A DNA stretch of 64,000 bases from Spirosoma fluviale (GTDB lineage Bacteria; Bacteroidota; Bacteroidia; Cytophagales; Spirosomataceae): positions 745,844-809,843 of the forward strand of contig NZ_OCNH01000002.1 in NCBI RefSeq assembly GCF_900230225.1. The letters run 5' to 3'. The notes beneath the pieces were generated by a model. That model worked only from the letters and a program-made list of their open reading frames with translations, was not told where the DNA came from and ran no database searches. Shown piece after piece: positions 7,851 to 17,200 of this stretch. Position 1 is the first letter of the stretch. Every line of letters begins with the position of its first letter. The translations under genes were made by a program, and so were the position numbers.

Positions 7851-10068
7851 ACAACGTGTACTTCAACGCCAAATTCACGATTCGCCCTTCCAGCGGTGCC
7901 CACACCGGACGGAAGGTAGGTTGGGTGATGGGGCCACTCACAACGGTTTCGTAGTTAGCCTGTTTGATGTTGAAGAGGTTTTCGGCGTTCAGTACGAGCC
8001 GCCAGTGTTCGTTGTAATGATACTCGGCAACGGCGGCAAAGAACCAGTAATTCACTACTTTCTGGTTGTTGTAGAGGTATTGCGATCCTACATAAGCCGA
8101 TTCAACACCGAGCCGAACGTGTTCACTTTCCCAGGCCAGGGTGGTCGAGAATTTGTCTTGTGGAGCCAGAGGGAGATAGGTGTTATCGGTTGGCCCCGGA
8201 CTGGAGGGTCCCGGACTGGAGGGTCCGTCGCGTCGGGATAGGGTGTGATTGTAACCCAGATAAAGTTCATAATCCTTGTACTCCAGCCGAACATAGGTAT
8301 CTGTACCGACGCTGAGCAGGTTGTACGGCGCGTTGATCAGTTGAGTATAAGCCCCCAGATTACTCGACGTACTGGCGAAAGCCGAAACGACCGGCGAGTT
8401 GACATAGGTGTAGTAAAACGCCTGATCGACCTGCACCGACAAACCACTCTCAAAAGTTTTAGAGTACGCAATGTCCATATTCGCCCCCATCGATTTCTCA
8501 GCTTTCACATTGGCCACGTCGATGGGCAGCAGGCGCGGGAAAATCAGACTGACGTTCAGCGCACCGGGTGTTTGGTTGACAAAAAGATTCGGGGTTTTAT
8601 AACCCGTTCCAACGCTCAGTCGAACCGTCCACGGCTCCGCTGGTTTCAGCTTGACGGACAGGCGGGGCAGCAGAAAATTGCCGAACGTGTTATGATGATC
8701 CAGCCGAAGGCCCGCCTGTACCGCTACTTTGTCGCCCAACTGCCAGTCGTCCTGCACAAACCCGCCAATGGTCTGATAGGTATAATCGACCAGCCGGGTA
8801 CTATCGGGGTTCTTGCGGAAAGCCTCAACGGTTAAGTTCACACCAACGATAAGCTGGTGTTTGCCAAATCGCTTTAGGTTGTTACCTTCCAGATAGAGCG
8901 ACGACTGTTTTCCATCGGAAAGTTTCTGATAGTCAGTATTTTTCCGGTGGAACGTGCTCAGGGCCCCTTTGAGGGTGATGGCGTTAGTTTCGGAGGTGTT
9001 GTGGCTGGCGTCGAAATCGACGGTGTGCCGTTGCAGGTCGGTGCTGTTCCGGTACGCATTGGGCTCTGTGCCCTCCAGAGCTGGCAAGTAGCCACCTTCT
9101 CGATGCTCGTTGGTGAACGAATAACCGATGTTCATCCGGGTATGGTCGGTGGGATTGTAGAAGAACTTCGGATGAAAATTGACCTGTTTGATTTCCGGGC
9201 TGTCTGTGTAGCCATCGCCCGTTACGTCAACGGCTTGCTGGTTGGTGTAACCCGCAAACAACGTCAGTCCGGTTTTGCCGTAGCGTTGCGAATAATAGGC
9301 GTTGCTGTTGCTTTCTTTCAGGCCCGACCGATTGATCAGGGCCGTAAACGTGGGCTTATCGGACGTGGGCGATTTGGAGACGATGTTGATCATGCCGCCA
9401 ATGGCCCCGCCACCGTAGAGCGTCGATACGGAGCCTTTGACAACCTCCACCTGTTTTAAATCCAGCGGGGGAATCTGCAAGACGCCGAGGTTGCCCGAAA
9501 AACCTTCGTAAAGCGGCAGGCCATCGCGCAGGATCTGGGTGTATTTCGGGTCGAGGCCCTGCATCCGAATGGCCTGGTTGCCGTTGACCGCCGATGTTCG
9601 CTGGATATGGATGATGGAAATATCGCCCAAAATACTGCTCACATTACCGGGCACGACGGCACTTTCTTCGTCCATATCCTCCTGCCCCAGCACCTCTACC
9701 TTAATGGGCAAGTCTTCAATTCGGGAGTTGGTGCGGGTAGCGGTTACGGTCACTTCATCGAGGGATGCATCCTGGCTATGCAGCCGAAAAATCAGCGTGT
9801 CGGATGTTGTGGTTACGGGAAATGATTCGGTTTCGTAACCAACGGCACTAACCGTCAGGGCTTTTGTTCCGGCTGGTAAATTGCTGAGCCGGGTCATGCC
9901 ATTGGCATCGGTAACGTTGCCAATTACGGGTTTCGTGGTGGTGCGAACGGTGGCGGCAATGACGGGCTGGCGGGTCAGGCTGTCTTCAACCCGAATCAGG
10001 AGATTGGTTTGGCCAAATGAAGAAAGGGTACTAAAAAGAAGCAATCCAATTGAAAAGAGGTAGTTCAT
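7849..10068 (-). CDS. TonB-dependent outer-membrane receptor (FepA/BtuB type)
   Basis: 739 residues. The signal peptide ends near SSFGQ. A carboxypeptidase-regulatory-like beta-sandwich follows at about 22-105 (ATVRTTTKPVIGNVTDANG, AVGYETESF), then a plug domain at about 115-235 (RMQGLDPKYTQILRDGLPL, VEVVKGSVSTLYGGGAIGG), then a beta-barrel ending in NLALKYTL with the usual aromatic/hydrophobic C-terminal strand. It probably imports a chelate such as a siderophore or cobalamin; the ligand is not visible. It sits 58 bp after a response regulator/histidine kinase pair on the same strand, which probably controls it. A 15-bp exact duplication (8195-8209 and 8210-8224) encodes a GPSSPGPSSPGP-type stretch, probably in a surface loop. 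Confidence 0.9.
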   Translation of the reverse strand: MNYLFSIGLLLFSTLSSFGQTNLLIRVEDSLTRQPVIAATVRTTTKPVIGNVTDANGMTRLSNLPAGTKALTVSAVGYETESFPVTTTSDTLIFRLHSQDASLDEVTVTATRTNSRIEDLPIKVEVLGQEDMDEESAVVPGNVSSILGDISIIHIQRTSAVNGNQAIRMQGLDPKYTQILRDGLPLYEGFSGNLGVLQIPPLDLKQVEVVKGSVSTLYGGGAIGGMINIVSKSPTSDKPTFTALINRSGLKESNSNAYYSQRYGKTGLTLFAGYTNQQAVDVTGDGYTDSPEIKQVNFHPKFFYNPTDHTRMNIGYSFTNEHREGGYLPALEGTEPNAYRNSTDLQRHTVDFDASHNTSETNAITLKGALSTFHRKNTDYQKLSDGKQSSLYLEGNNLKRFGKHQLIVGVNLTVEAFRKNPDSTRLVDYTYQTIGGFVQDDWQLGDKVAVQAGLRLDHHNTFGNFLLPRLSVKLKPAEPWTVRLSVGTGYKTPNLFVNQTPGALNVSLIFPRLLPIDVANVKAEKSMGANMDIAYSKTFESGLSVQVDQAFYYTYVNSPVVSAFASTSSNLGAYTQLINAPYNLLSVGTDTYVRLEYKDYELYLGYNHTLSRRDGPSSPGPSSPGPTDNTYLPLAPQDKFSTTLAWESEHVRLGVESAYVGSQYLYNNQKVVNYWFFAAVAEYHYNEHWRLVLNAENLFNIKQANYETVVSGPITQPTFRPVWAPLEGRIVNLALKYTL

Positions 10069-10125
10069 TGCTGTGAATTTGACAGCAAGTTTCGGTGGGA
10101 ATTATGGAGAGAATTTGAAGAAAGC

Positions 10126-11400
10126 TTACCGAGCCGGTAATTCTATCCGGAAGGAATGTTCCCGCCTTTCTGTATCGTATGTATAGGTTAATGGCAGGCT
10201 ATAGCGGTCGCAGATTTGTTTGACCAGTGCCAGCCCCAACCCCGTCGAGTCGGGCCGGGCGGGATTTTTGACGAACCGGTCGAATAACTGATGCTTGGGA
10301 AAAGGTAATGGCTCGCCTGTATTTGCAATGGTTAGCGCATTGGTCGTTAACGCTACATTGACAGATCCGCTCCCTTTTGCGTGGCTCCCATGCCGAGCCG
10401 CATTTTTTAGGAGATTGGTTAGCAGAACACGCGCCAGTTGCCGGTTCATACGCAGATGGATATGAGGGGTAATGGTTCGTTCAACCACCAATTGCCGGTG
10501 TTGGAAGAATGGTTCGTACTCATCTACAGATTGCGTCAGCAACTCGCTCATGTCAACAGATTCGTCGTTGGCAAATTGGTTATTTTCTACCTGGGTGAGT
10601 AACAGCAACGAACGATTGAGCTGGCTCAGTCGTGCCAGCGCATCGGTGGCGCGTTGCAAATGATCGTAGTCAGTTTCGATCAGGTGATCGGACTGAAGGA
10701 GGAAATCCAGTTCGGCCGATGCAACCGCCAATGGGGTCTGTAATTCGTGCGAAGCATTCTCGGCAAATTGTTTTTGCAGGGAAAACTGACGTTGTAGTTT
10801 CTGCGTCAGTTCCCTCAGCGAACGGTTGAGGAGACTGAATTCCCGAATGGTACTGTCGGGAAATACCGGTTCGTTGCTACTATCGAGCCGAACGGCACCA
10901 AGTTGGTTGATGGTGGCGTAAAACGGATGCCACAAGCGACTTGATAAGCCGATCCCGATTGTGACGGACAAACCCATCAGGAGTAAAAAGCCAACGATAA
11001 CGCCTGCCGAGATTTCGCGCGATAGCTCATTAAATTCATAGTACGGTTGCTGAACTGTGATCAGATACAATTTCCCGTGTATCAGAACTGTTTGCTGGAG
11101 TTGCCGAATTGGAATTAGCTCATTATGATTCAGCGAGTCAGGAACGGTTATGTCTGCGAAGGTGGGCTTTACGGGGGTGTTTGACCGGTAAATGCGCGGG
11201 TTGTTATCCCAGTCGGTAAGTGTTGAAGTCGGCTGATGACGCAGCTTATGAATCGTCTGGCTAACCTGCGTCATTAGAATTTCATCGACTTCGTGCCGGA
11301 TCGCATGGTGGATAAGCGCATAAAAGCCGACAGACCCCACCAGGGCAATCACAAACGCCGTACTAATTAAATAGCGGGCTGTTTGGCTAAGTAGGCTCAT
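10126..11400 (-). CDS. Two-component sensor histidine kinase
   Basis: 424 residues. Membrane segments at about 11-33 and 131-153 enclose a periplasmic sensor of about 95 residues. The cytoplasmic part has a linker, then HisKA with ASHELQTPLAV (His218), an N-box (LLTNLLKNAARHG, Asn333), and DSTGLGLALVKQI as the G2-type box. This is the OmpR-partner class (QseC/PhoR-like). The start ATG overlaps the response regulator stop by 4 nt (ATGA), a clear sign of co-translation. The TonB receptor gene follows on the same strand, so the system probably senses envelope or nutrient status linked to that receptor. The ligand is unknown. Confidence 0.92.
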   Translation of the reverse strand: MSLLSQTARYLISTAFVIALVGSVGFYALIHHAIRHEVDEILMTQVSQTIHKLRHQPTSTLTDWDNNPRIYRSNTPVKPTFADITVPDSLNHNELIPIRQLQQTVLIHGKLYLITVQQPYYEFNELSREISAGVIVGFLLLMGLSVTIGIGLSSRLWHPFYATINQLGAVRLDSSNEPVFPDSTIREFSLLNRSLRELTQKLQRQFSLQKQFAENASHELQTPLAVASAELDFLLQSDHLIETDYDHLQRATDALARLSQLNRSLLLLTQVENNQFANDESVDMSELLTQSVDEYEPFFQHRQLVVERTITPHIHLRMNRQLARVLLTNLLKNAARHGSHAKGSGSVNVALTTNALTIANTGEPLPFPKHQLFDRFVKNPARPDSTGLGLALVKQICDRYSLPLTYTYDTERREHSFRIELPAR

Positions 11401-12080
11401 GGCAGTCGGGTCGAAAAAATGTAACCGGCTCCGTAGCGGGTTTGGATGTAATCCGGGCAGCCCGCCGTTATAAGCTTACGGCGGAGGTTTTTGACGTGCG
11501 TATAGAGGAATTCGTGCGAATCGGCCGCATCCATGGCATCTCCCCAGACATGCTCGGCAATGGCCGATTTCGATAACAGCCGGTCGGCATTGGTAACTAA
11601 AAATAGGAGCAGTTCGTATTCTTTTCCCGTTAGCTTAATGTCGGCTCCCTCAATTGTTACCCGTTGCTGATCGGGCCAGAGGGTGAGCGAACCGGCTGTT
11701 AGCTGTGCCTGCCCGTTAAACAGGCGTCTACGCAGCACCGATCGCAGCCGGGCGTTGAGTTCGGGCAGGTGAAAGGGTTTTGTCAGATAGTCGTCGGCTC
11801 CGGCATCCAGACCGGTAAGTTTGTCGGCCAGGGCATCTTTCGCCGTCACGACGATGATGCCCGTTGTCGACTGCCGCCGTTTAAGCGTTCTGACCAGGTC
11901 GAGGCCATTGCCGTCGGGCAGCATCAGGTCGACCACCACGCAATCGTAGTCATAGTCATTTGCTTTTTCGGCAGCCTGTAAGTACGTACCGGCCGTCGTG
12001 ACGGTGTACCCTTCACTTTCCAGATAGTGCTGTACGGCCGTTTGTAAAGCAGGCTCGTCTTCGATCAGGAGGATTTTCAT
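11397..12080 (-). CDS. OmpR/PhoB-family response regulator
   Basis: 227 residues. The receiver domain (1-115) has the acidic pair in IEDEP, phospho-acceptor Asp51 in VVVDLMLPDGNG, Thr79 and Lys101 (YLTKPF). The C-terminal winged-helix DNA-binding domain (Trans_reg_C) spans about 128-225, including GKEYELLLFLVTN and VKNLRRKL. It is the first gene of a regulator-kinase-TonB receptor operon and overlaps the kinase by 4 nt. A REP-like inverted repeat ends only 4 nt before its ATG, so the 5' leader must either start within that structure or contain it. Confidence 0.95.
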   Translation of the reverse strand: MKILLIEDEPALQTAVQHYLESEGYTVTTAGTYLQAAEKANDYDYDCVVVDLMLPDGNGLDLVRTLKRRQSTTGIIVVTAKDALADKLTGLDAGADDYLTKPFHLPELNARLRSVLRRRLFNGQAQLTAGSLTLWPDQQRVTIEGADIKLTGKEYELLLFLVTNADRLLSKSAIAEHVWGDAMDAADSHEFLYTHVKNLRRKLITAGCPDYIQTRYGAGYIFSTRLP

Positions 12081-12084
12081 AAGA

Positions 12085-12148
12085 TTGTACCAGACAGCCT
12101 CTGGCTGTCTGCAGGATGATACAGACAGCCAAAGGCTGTCTGGTACAA
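12085..12148. repeat. REP-pair (REPIN/BIME-like) inverted repeat
   Basis: The arms 12085-12111 and 12122-12148 are reverse complements at 26 of 27 positions with a 10-nt spacer. Each arm is itself a palindrome, CAGACAGCC-NNN-GGCTGTCTG (loop TCT on the left, AAA on the right). So this is two REP-like hairpins in inverted orientation. It fills the gap between the aldo/keto reductase stop and the response regulator start, both on the minus strand, and could terminate the first or structure the leader of the second. The head reads GTAC rather than GTAG. Confidence 0.88.
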
Positions 12149-12150
12149 AT

Positions 12151-13122
12151 TTACTGACTCCACTCGGTTGGTGTGCGATCCCAGCGGTGGCCTTTTAATT
12201 CCTGCGCTAACTCGGGCGACAGAGGTCCTTTGTCGCTCACGGCGGTATTGGCTTCTACATTGCGGATCTGGCGCATTCCCGGAATGGTGGTATGCACATC
12301 GGGATTGCTCAGAATAAACCGAAGGGCCATTTCGGGCATACTCATACCGTCTGAAAGGAGTGGCTTTAGGGCATCGGCATGATCGACACTGCTGTTCAGG
12401 TTTTCGGGTACGAAATACGTTGACCGCCAGTCGTTGGCCGGGAAGGTCGTTTCTTTGGTGAAGGTTCCCGTCAGCGTGCCTTCATCGAAAGGGACACGGG
12501 CAATGATGCCAACGTTCATTTCGCGGCAGAGCGGGAACAGATTGTCTTCCGGATTCTGATCGAAAATGTTGTAAATGACCTGCACGGCGTCGATGAGGCC
12601 GGTGCGGATAGTGTTGAGGCTGTTGTCCGGCTCCCAGCGGTTTACCGACAGTCCCCACGCCCGCACTTTACCCTGCTCACTCAGTTTGGTAATGGCTTCT
12701 TTCCATTCGTCCTGATCGGCCCAGCTGTCTTCCCAAACGTGAAACTGCTGCAGGTCGATGGTGTCGACGCCGAGGTTTTTCAGGCTTTTTTCGGTGTATT
12801 CAACGATGTAATCGGCCGGGAAAACGTCTTCGAGCTTAGACCCCGCTTTCGAGGGCCATTGCCGGTTCTTAGGTGGAATTTTGGTCGCGCCGTACAATCG
12901 CTTGTCGGGATTGTTTTTAAGCAGTTGGTTCAGGATTTCTTCACTGACACCATCGGCATAAGCCCAGGCAGTATCGAAAAAGTTACATCCCAATTCAACG
13001 GACCGTTGGAGGGCGCGTAGTACTTCTTCTTTGTCGGACCCGGTCCAGCCGGCCAGGCCCCACATGCCGTAACCAATTTCGGAGACGTTCCAGCCCGTAC
13101 GGCCAAATGTGCGATACTTCAT
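12151..13122 (-). CDS. Aldo/keto reductase
   Basis: 323 residues from the ATG at 13122 (MKYRTFGRTGW). The upstream in-frame ATG at 13176 adds 18 residues that do not resemble the family, so I prefer the shorter form. The catalytic tetrad is visible: Asp50 (FFDTAWAYADG), Tyr55, Lys81 (YGATKIPP) and His128 (LQQFHVWED). The NADPH-binding end has IPGMRQIRNVEAN. It is probably a cytosolic NADPH-dependent reductase of the YhdN/general stress type. The substrate is unknown. No obvious operon partner; a REP pair follows immediately. Confidence 0.92.
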   Translation of the reverse strand: MKYRTFGRTGWNVSEIGYGMWGLAGWTGSDKEEVLRALQRSVELGCNFFDTAWAYADGVSEEILNQLLKNNPDKRLYGATKIPPKNRQWPSKAGSKLEDVFPADYIVEYTEKSLKNLGVDTIDLQQFHVWEDSWADQDEWKEAITKLSEQGKVRAWGLSVNRWEPDNSLNTIRTGLIDAVQVIYNIFDQNPEDNLFPLCREMNVGIIARVPFDEGTLTGTFTKETTFPANDWRSTYFVPENLNSSVDHADALKPLLSDGMSMPEMALRFILSNPDVHTTIPGMRQIRNVEANTAVSDKGPLSPELAQELKGHRWDRTPTEWSQ

Positions 13123-13219
13123 AATAAGGGTTTTGTTTAAACACAGGGCGTTACGCCATATCAACACGAAGAACAAGGCGTTTTGTCTGTTCTTTTACCG
13201 TTATAATCAACCCATTCTA

Positions 13220-13612
13220 TTAATTTAAGTTGCCATTAATTTTCCGATGAATGCCATTGCGTAAAAGTTCAACGTTGAAATTAATGAGAAGGCCCAGTTT
13301 CATTTGGGCCATTCTGAGGTAAGTCATTGGTTGTACATGATTGAGCGGAATCAATTCCTGTACGGCCTTTAGCTCCAGGCCGATCAGTTCATCCACAATG
13401 ATGTCCATGACAAAAGTTTTGTCTAATAGATGGCCTTTGTAGATGACAGGTAGCTCAACCTGCCGTTCAACACAAAGGCCGAGGCTCTATAATTCAAACG
13501 CAAGACATTCTTCATAGACAATTTCAAGTAGCCCTGGTCCAAGTTCGCGGTGTACTTCTATGCAGGCACCTATTATTTTGCGACTAAGGTCGTTATAGGT
13601 TTTCTCATTCAT
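13220..13612 (-). pseudogene. GxxExxY-family gene interrupted by one in-frame TAG
   Basis: Reading from the ATG at 13612, the frame gives [20 protein letters not shown], then [15 protein letters not shown], the GxxExxY signature. Codon 42 (13487-13489) is TAG. The same frame continues without shift as SLGLCVERQVELPVIYKG through to the family's usual end (RMAQMKLGLLINFN) and stops at 13220. Spacing around the stop equals that of intact relatives as I know them, so a single substitution seems to have broken a 130-residue gene. The remaining 62-residue piece from the ATG at 13408 could be translated but lacks the signature. GxxExxY proteins are common, often repeat-associated, and of unknown function. 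Confidence 0.8.
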
Positions 13613-13846
13613 ACTTGTTTCTGTTTGTTAAAAAATATGAATGATTTGTGTGTAGTAAGTAATAATATGAAAAAAAGTATATATAATGGCTGGTTGCCTA
13701 AAAACAAATGAAGCTTCTTAATAAGCTCTTTTCTGTGATCTCTGTGGTTGATAAAAAAGAAGAATTAATGAACCACAGAGAAAACCAGCGGAATAAAATA
13801 GTTCTTTGTCTAATAAAGTATAATTGCTCTTTATTCGATTGAATTT
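13613..13846. other. Gap with a short inverted repeat next to the GxxExxY pseudogene
   Basis: AT-rich. The 11-bp arms TCTCTGTGGTT (13739-13749) and AACCACAGAGA (13771-13781) are exact reverse complements around a 21-nt A-rich spacer. As far as I know, this CTCTGTGGTT motif often accompanies GxxExxY genes. No ORF here is convincing. It also holds the upstream region of the monooxygenase gene. Confidence 0.6.
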
Positions 13847-14146
13847 ATGCTCGTTCGTATAGTTAGAATGACGTTTCAGGACGGTAAACTACCTGACTTT
13901 CATGCCATCTTTGACCGCTCCAAGCATCACATTCGCGCCTTTCCCGGTAACCATCACCTCGAACTCCTGCGCGATCCCGATCAGCCAAACGTTCGCATGA
14001 CGTACAGCCTTTGGGAGTCTGCCGATGCGCTGGAGTCGTATCGGCAAAGTGATTTATTCCGGACGACCTGGGCCGCTACCAAAGTGCTCTTTGCCGAACG
14101 GGCAATTGCATTCTCGGGCGAAAAGCTGGAGGAGATAACCGGTTGA
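13847..14146 (+). CDS. ABM/YgiN-like monooxygenase-fold protein
   Basis: 99 residues, the size of an antibiotic-biosynthesis-monooxygenase (ABM) ferredoxin-like domain. It shows LVRIVRMTFQDGKLPDFHAIF at the start (first strand and helix), FPGNHHLELLRDP, then MTYSLWESADALESYRQSDLF with the typical W-x-S...Y...S pattern of the family, and a final helix. Such cytosolic dimers can act on quinones or small aromatics or bind haem; the substrate cannot be read here. The gene is alone, 64 bp upstream of a large surface protein gene on the same strand. Confidence 0.85.
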   Translation: MLVRIVRMTFQDGKLPDFHAIFDRSKHHIRAFPGNHHLELLRDPDQPNVRMTYSLWESADALESYRQSDLFRTTWAATKVLFAERAIAFSGEKLEEITG

Positions 14147-14210
14147 TTTCGTGAGTAAAATCGTCTAAATTGTGCCTTCTGCACACGAACAGATCAATCC
14201 CTGAACATAC

Positions 14211-17200
14211 ATGAATCGTCAGCTTTCTATCGTTTGGTTGACTACCTGTCTGCTAACCTGGCTAGCCACGATCACGTATGCACAAACCACCGTACTCACG
14301 GGCTATGTAACGGATGCTACTACCGGTAAACCCATGCCCTTTGCCAATGTTTACCTCAATGGCAGCACCCGTGGTACAACCACCAACGAGCAGGGGTATT
14401 ATTCACTAACGGGCGTGCCGCTTGGAACAGTCGAAGTAGTGGCCTCTTTTATTGGTTATCAGCCCAGTCGGCGGACATTTCGGCTGGATAACAGCCCGGA
14501 TAACCGAGTCAGCTTCCGGCTCAAGCCCAGCGATCAGACACTGGCTACCGTTACGGTTCGGGGCAATCCTAAAAAATGGCAGCAGCACCTGCGGCAGTTT
14601 AAACGGCAATTACTGGGTGAACCCTTTGGCGGACAATGCCAGATTCTGAACGTCGACGCGCTGAGCTTTCACGAAGAAGACAGCCACCTGAAAGCAACCG
14701 CCAGCGAGCCACTCGTTATTGAAAACCAGGCGCTGGGGTATAAAATCTGGTACGACCTGCTTCATTTCGACGGGACATCAAAGAAGGTTTATTACGCCGG
14801 TGCCACCCGGTTTGAAGAAATAAAACCAACGGATGAACGACAGGCGAGCCGATTTCGGCGTAACCGGATGCGGGCTTATCTGGGATCGACCCGGCATCTG
14901 ATGGCCAGCCTGATCGACAGTACGTACGAGAAAGAAGGGTTTCTGGTGTATCAGGAAGATTTAGTCGTCCCCATCGCCAAAACCAGCGACAATCGAACCA
15001 CGTTGTACGGTTCATTAAATGGTCGTTTGAAACCATTACGCATAAAAGAGATAATTCAGCCGGGGCGATTACCTACCGAGCGACGCCTGGTGTCGGCCCA
15101 GCCGCTGGTTGTATTTTACACCAGTTCCCAGTCGAACTATTCGCCCTACTTCGATGCGCGCTATGCCTACACGCAAATCACATTACCCGGCGGACAGCTC
15201 GAAATGACGGTGGACGGAACGGTTACGCTGCCCTTTGGTGTCGAAATTCAGGGATCGCTGGCCGACGATCGCATATCGACCATGCTTCCTGCCGACTGGA
15301 CTCCTAACCGCGCCGATGCCGAATCTGTAAACACCAACACACCTGTGGCTATTCAGGGAAAGCTGATGCCGCCCGACGCCCGGATGAATCGGATTGCAAC
15401 CGCCTTCAATGAGCGGTTTCAGGCACTGGCACCAGTTCTGTTTATGCATACTGACAAACCTCTCTACGCTACCGGCGACCGTATTTGGCTAAGCGCGTAT
15501 CTGCTCGATGCAGGAACCAGCCGGAGGCCACTCGGTGAGACGGCTATCCACGCCGATCTGCTGACAGCTTCGGGCAAACTTATTCAACACCAGTGGCTGA
15601 AGGTGGAGGATGGTCGGGCAGTGGGGAATTTCCGGTTGTCAGACACGCTGGCGTCGGGAACCTATCGACTCAGAGCCTACACAGATGAAGACGACGGCCA
15701 GCACCGACCCGCTTTTGACCGGGCGATTGCGGTCTATAATATTCTCCAGGGTACAGGTGTAACGCGCAAATCCAGCGCAGTCGATACATCGCTAAAATCA
15801 ATTGACGTTCAGCTATTGCCCGAAGGTGGGCGCTGGCTGGTTGGGTTACCCGCCCGACTGGGAATCAAAATCGTTCAGCCAAATGGACATGGGCTATCCC
15901 TGCCGGGCCGAATCGTGAATGAAGAGGGGACGGAAATAGCTCAGTTCACGACAAACGCGCTGGGCATGGGCAGCGTAGTTATAACACCCCAGAAGGGCCG
16001 GAAATACTATGCTGATGTACAGCAGTTCGGTCAACAGCAATTGATACCACTACCCTCCGCCGAGTCGGAAGGGTTTATGTTGGCGGCCGATGTGGTCAGC
16101 GATACGACTCGGCTGGCACTTACCGTCATTGGCACCAGTCGCCCGGCGAAAGACTCGGTGTATGTGTTGATTCAGCAACAAGGCCGATTGGTGGAGCAAC
16201 GGAAAATTTTGCTTGAAAACGGCGTAGCACGGGTAAGCCTGCCGAGTGCGTCGATGCCATCGGGCCTCAACCAGATTACGCTTTACGATGCTACCGCGCG
16301 CCCACAGGCCGAACGGCTGGTGTTTCTGCCTGAGCGTGTGCCGCCCATTAAGGTCATAATGGGTACAAACAAATCGCGCTACCAGCCTCGGGAGAAGGTT
16401 ATCATGAGCGTTAATCTGAATGATGATGGCTTACCCGTTGTGGCTGGGTTATCGGCTTCCATCACCGATATTGAACAAGTGCCCGACGATACCGCAGAGG
16501 CCACTATTCGTACCCACCTGCTGCTCACCGGCGAATTACGCGGGCGGGTGGAGCAACCTAATCGGTATATTACTGATAACTCGCCCGCGACCCGCCGGGC
16601 GGTAGATGACCTGTTATTGACGCAGGGCTGGCGACGCGTGAGCGGTACCCCCTCCACCGAATTACTCGGGGGCGTTTCTGTGATGGGTCGGGTGCTTAAC
16701 GCCAAAAACCAGCCCATGCCGGGCGCACAGGTCATTCTGGCCTCCACGGCCGCCGGGCAGTCGTTTGTGCGGTCGGCGGGGGCCGACGAGCGGGGTCGCT
16801 TTCGGCTGGCTGGTTTCTCCATTGCCGATACGCTTAAGCTGATGGCCCAGATTACCGATCGTCAGTTGAAAACGATTCCCGGTAAAGAGGCCCATCTGGT
16901 TCTGGAAGGCCCTGAAACGGGCTGGTTGCCGGATACCGCACGGGCGCTGCCAGATTGGCTAAGTCTGCGTGCGCAACTGGATGCGGCTCGTACCCGTCAG
17001 GAAGGCGACGCGGAGCTTTACCGGGATAAACGAGTGAAATTACTGAAAGAGGTGACGGTTCGGGGCCGACGAACCGATGATCGTCCGGAAGATATTCAAC
17101 GGTCCAGTTTGCACAAAGAGGCCGATGCGGTACTTCTCTTCGATGATAAATCACCCCGTTTCTTCAACCTCTACGAAATGATACGAGGCCGGGTAGCGGG

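Noticed and set aside
8195..8224. 15-bp tandem duplication inside the TonB receptor gene
   Set aside because: It keeps the frame and adds five residues in a likely surface loop; not more than a local length variation.
9539..9838. Plus-strand open frames opposite the TonB receptor plug
   Set aside because: They mirror conserved plug codons on the other strand; no start context or motif.
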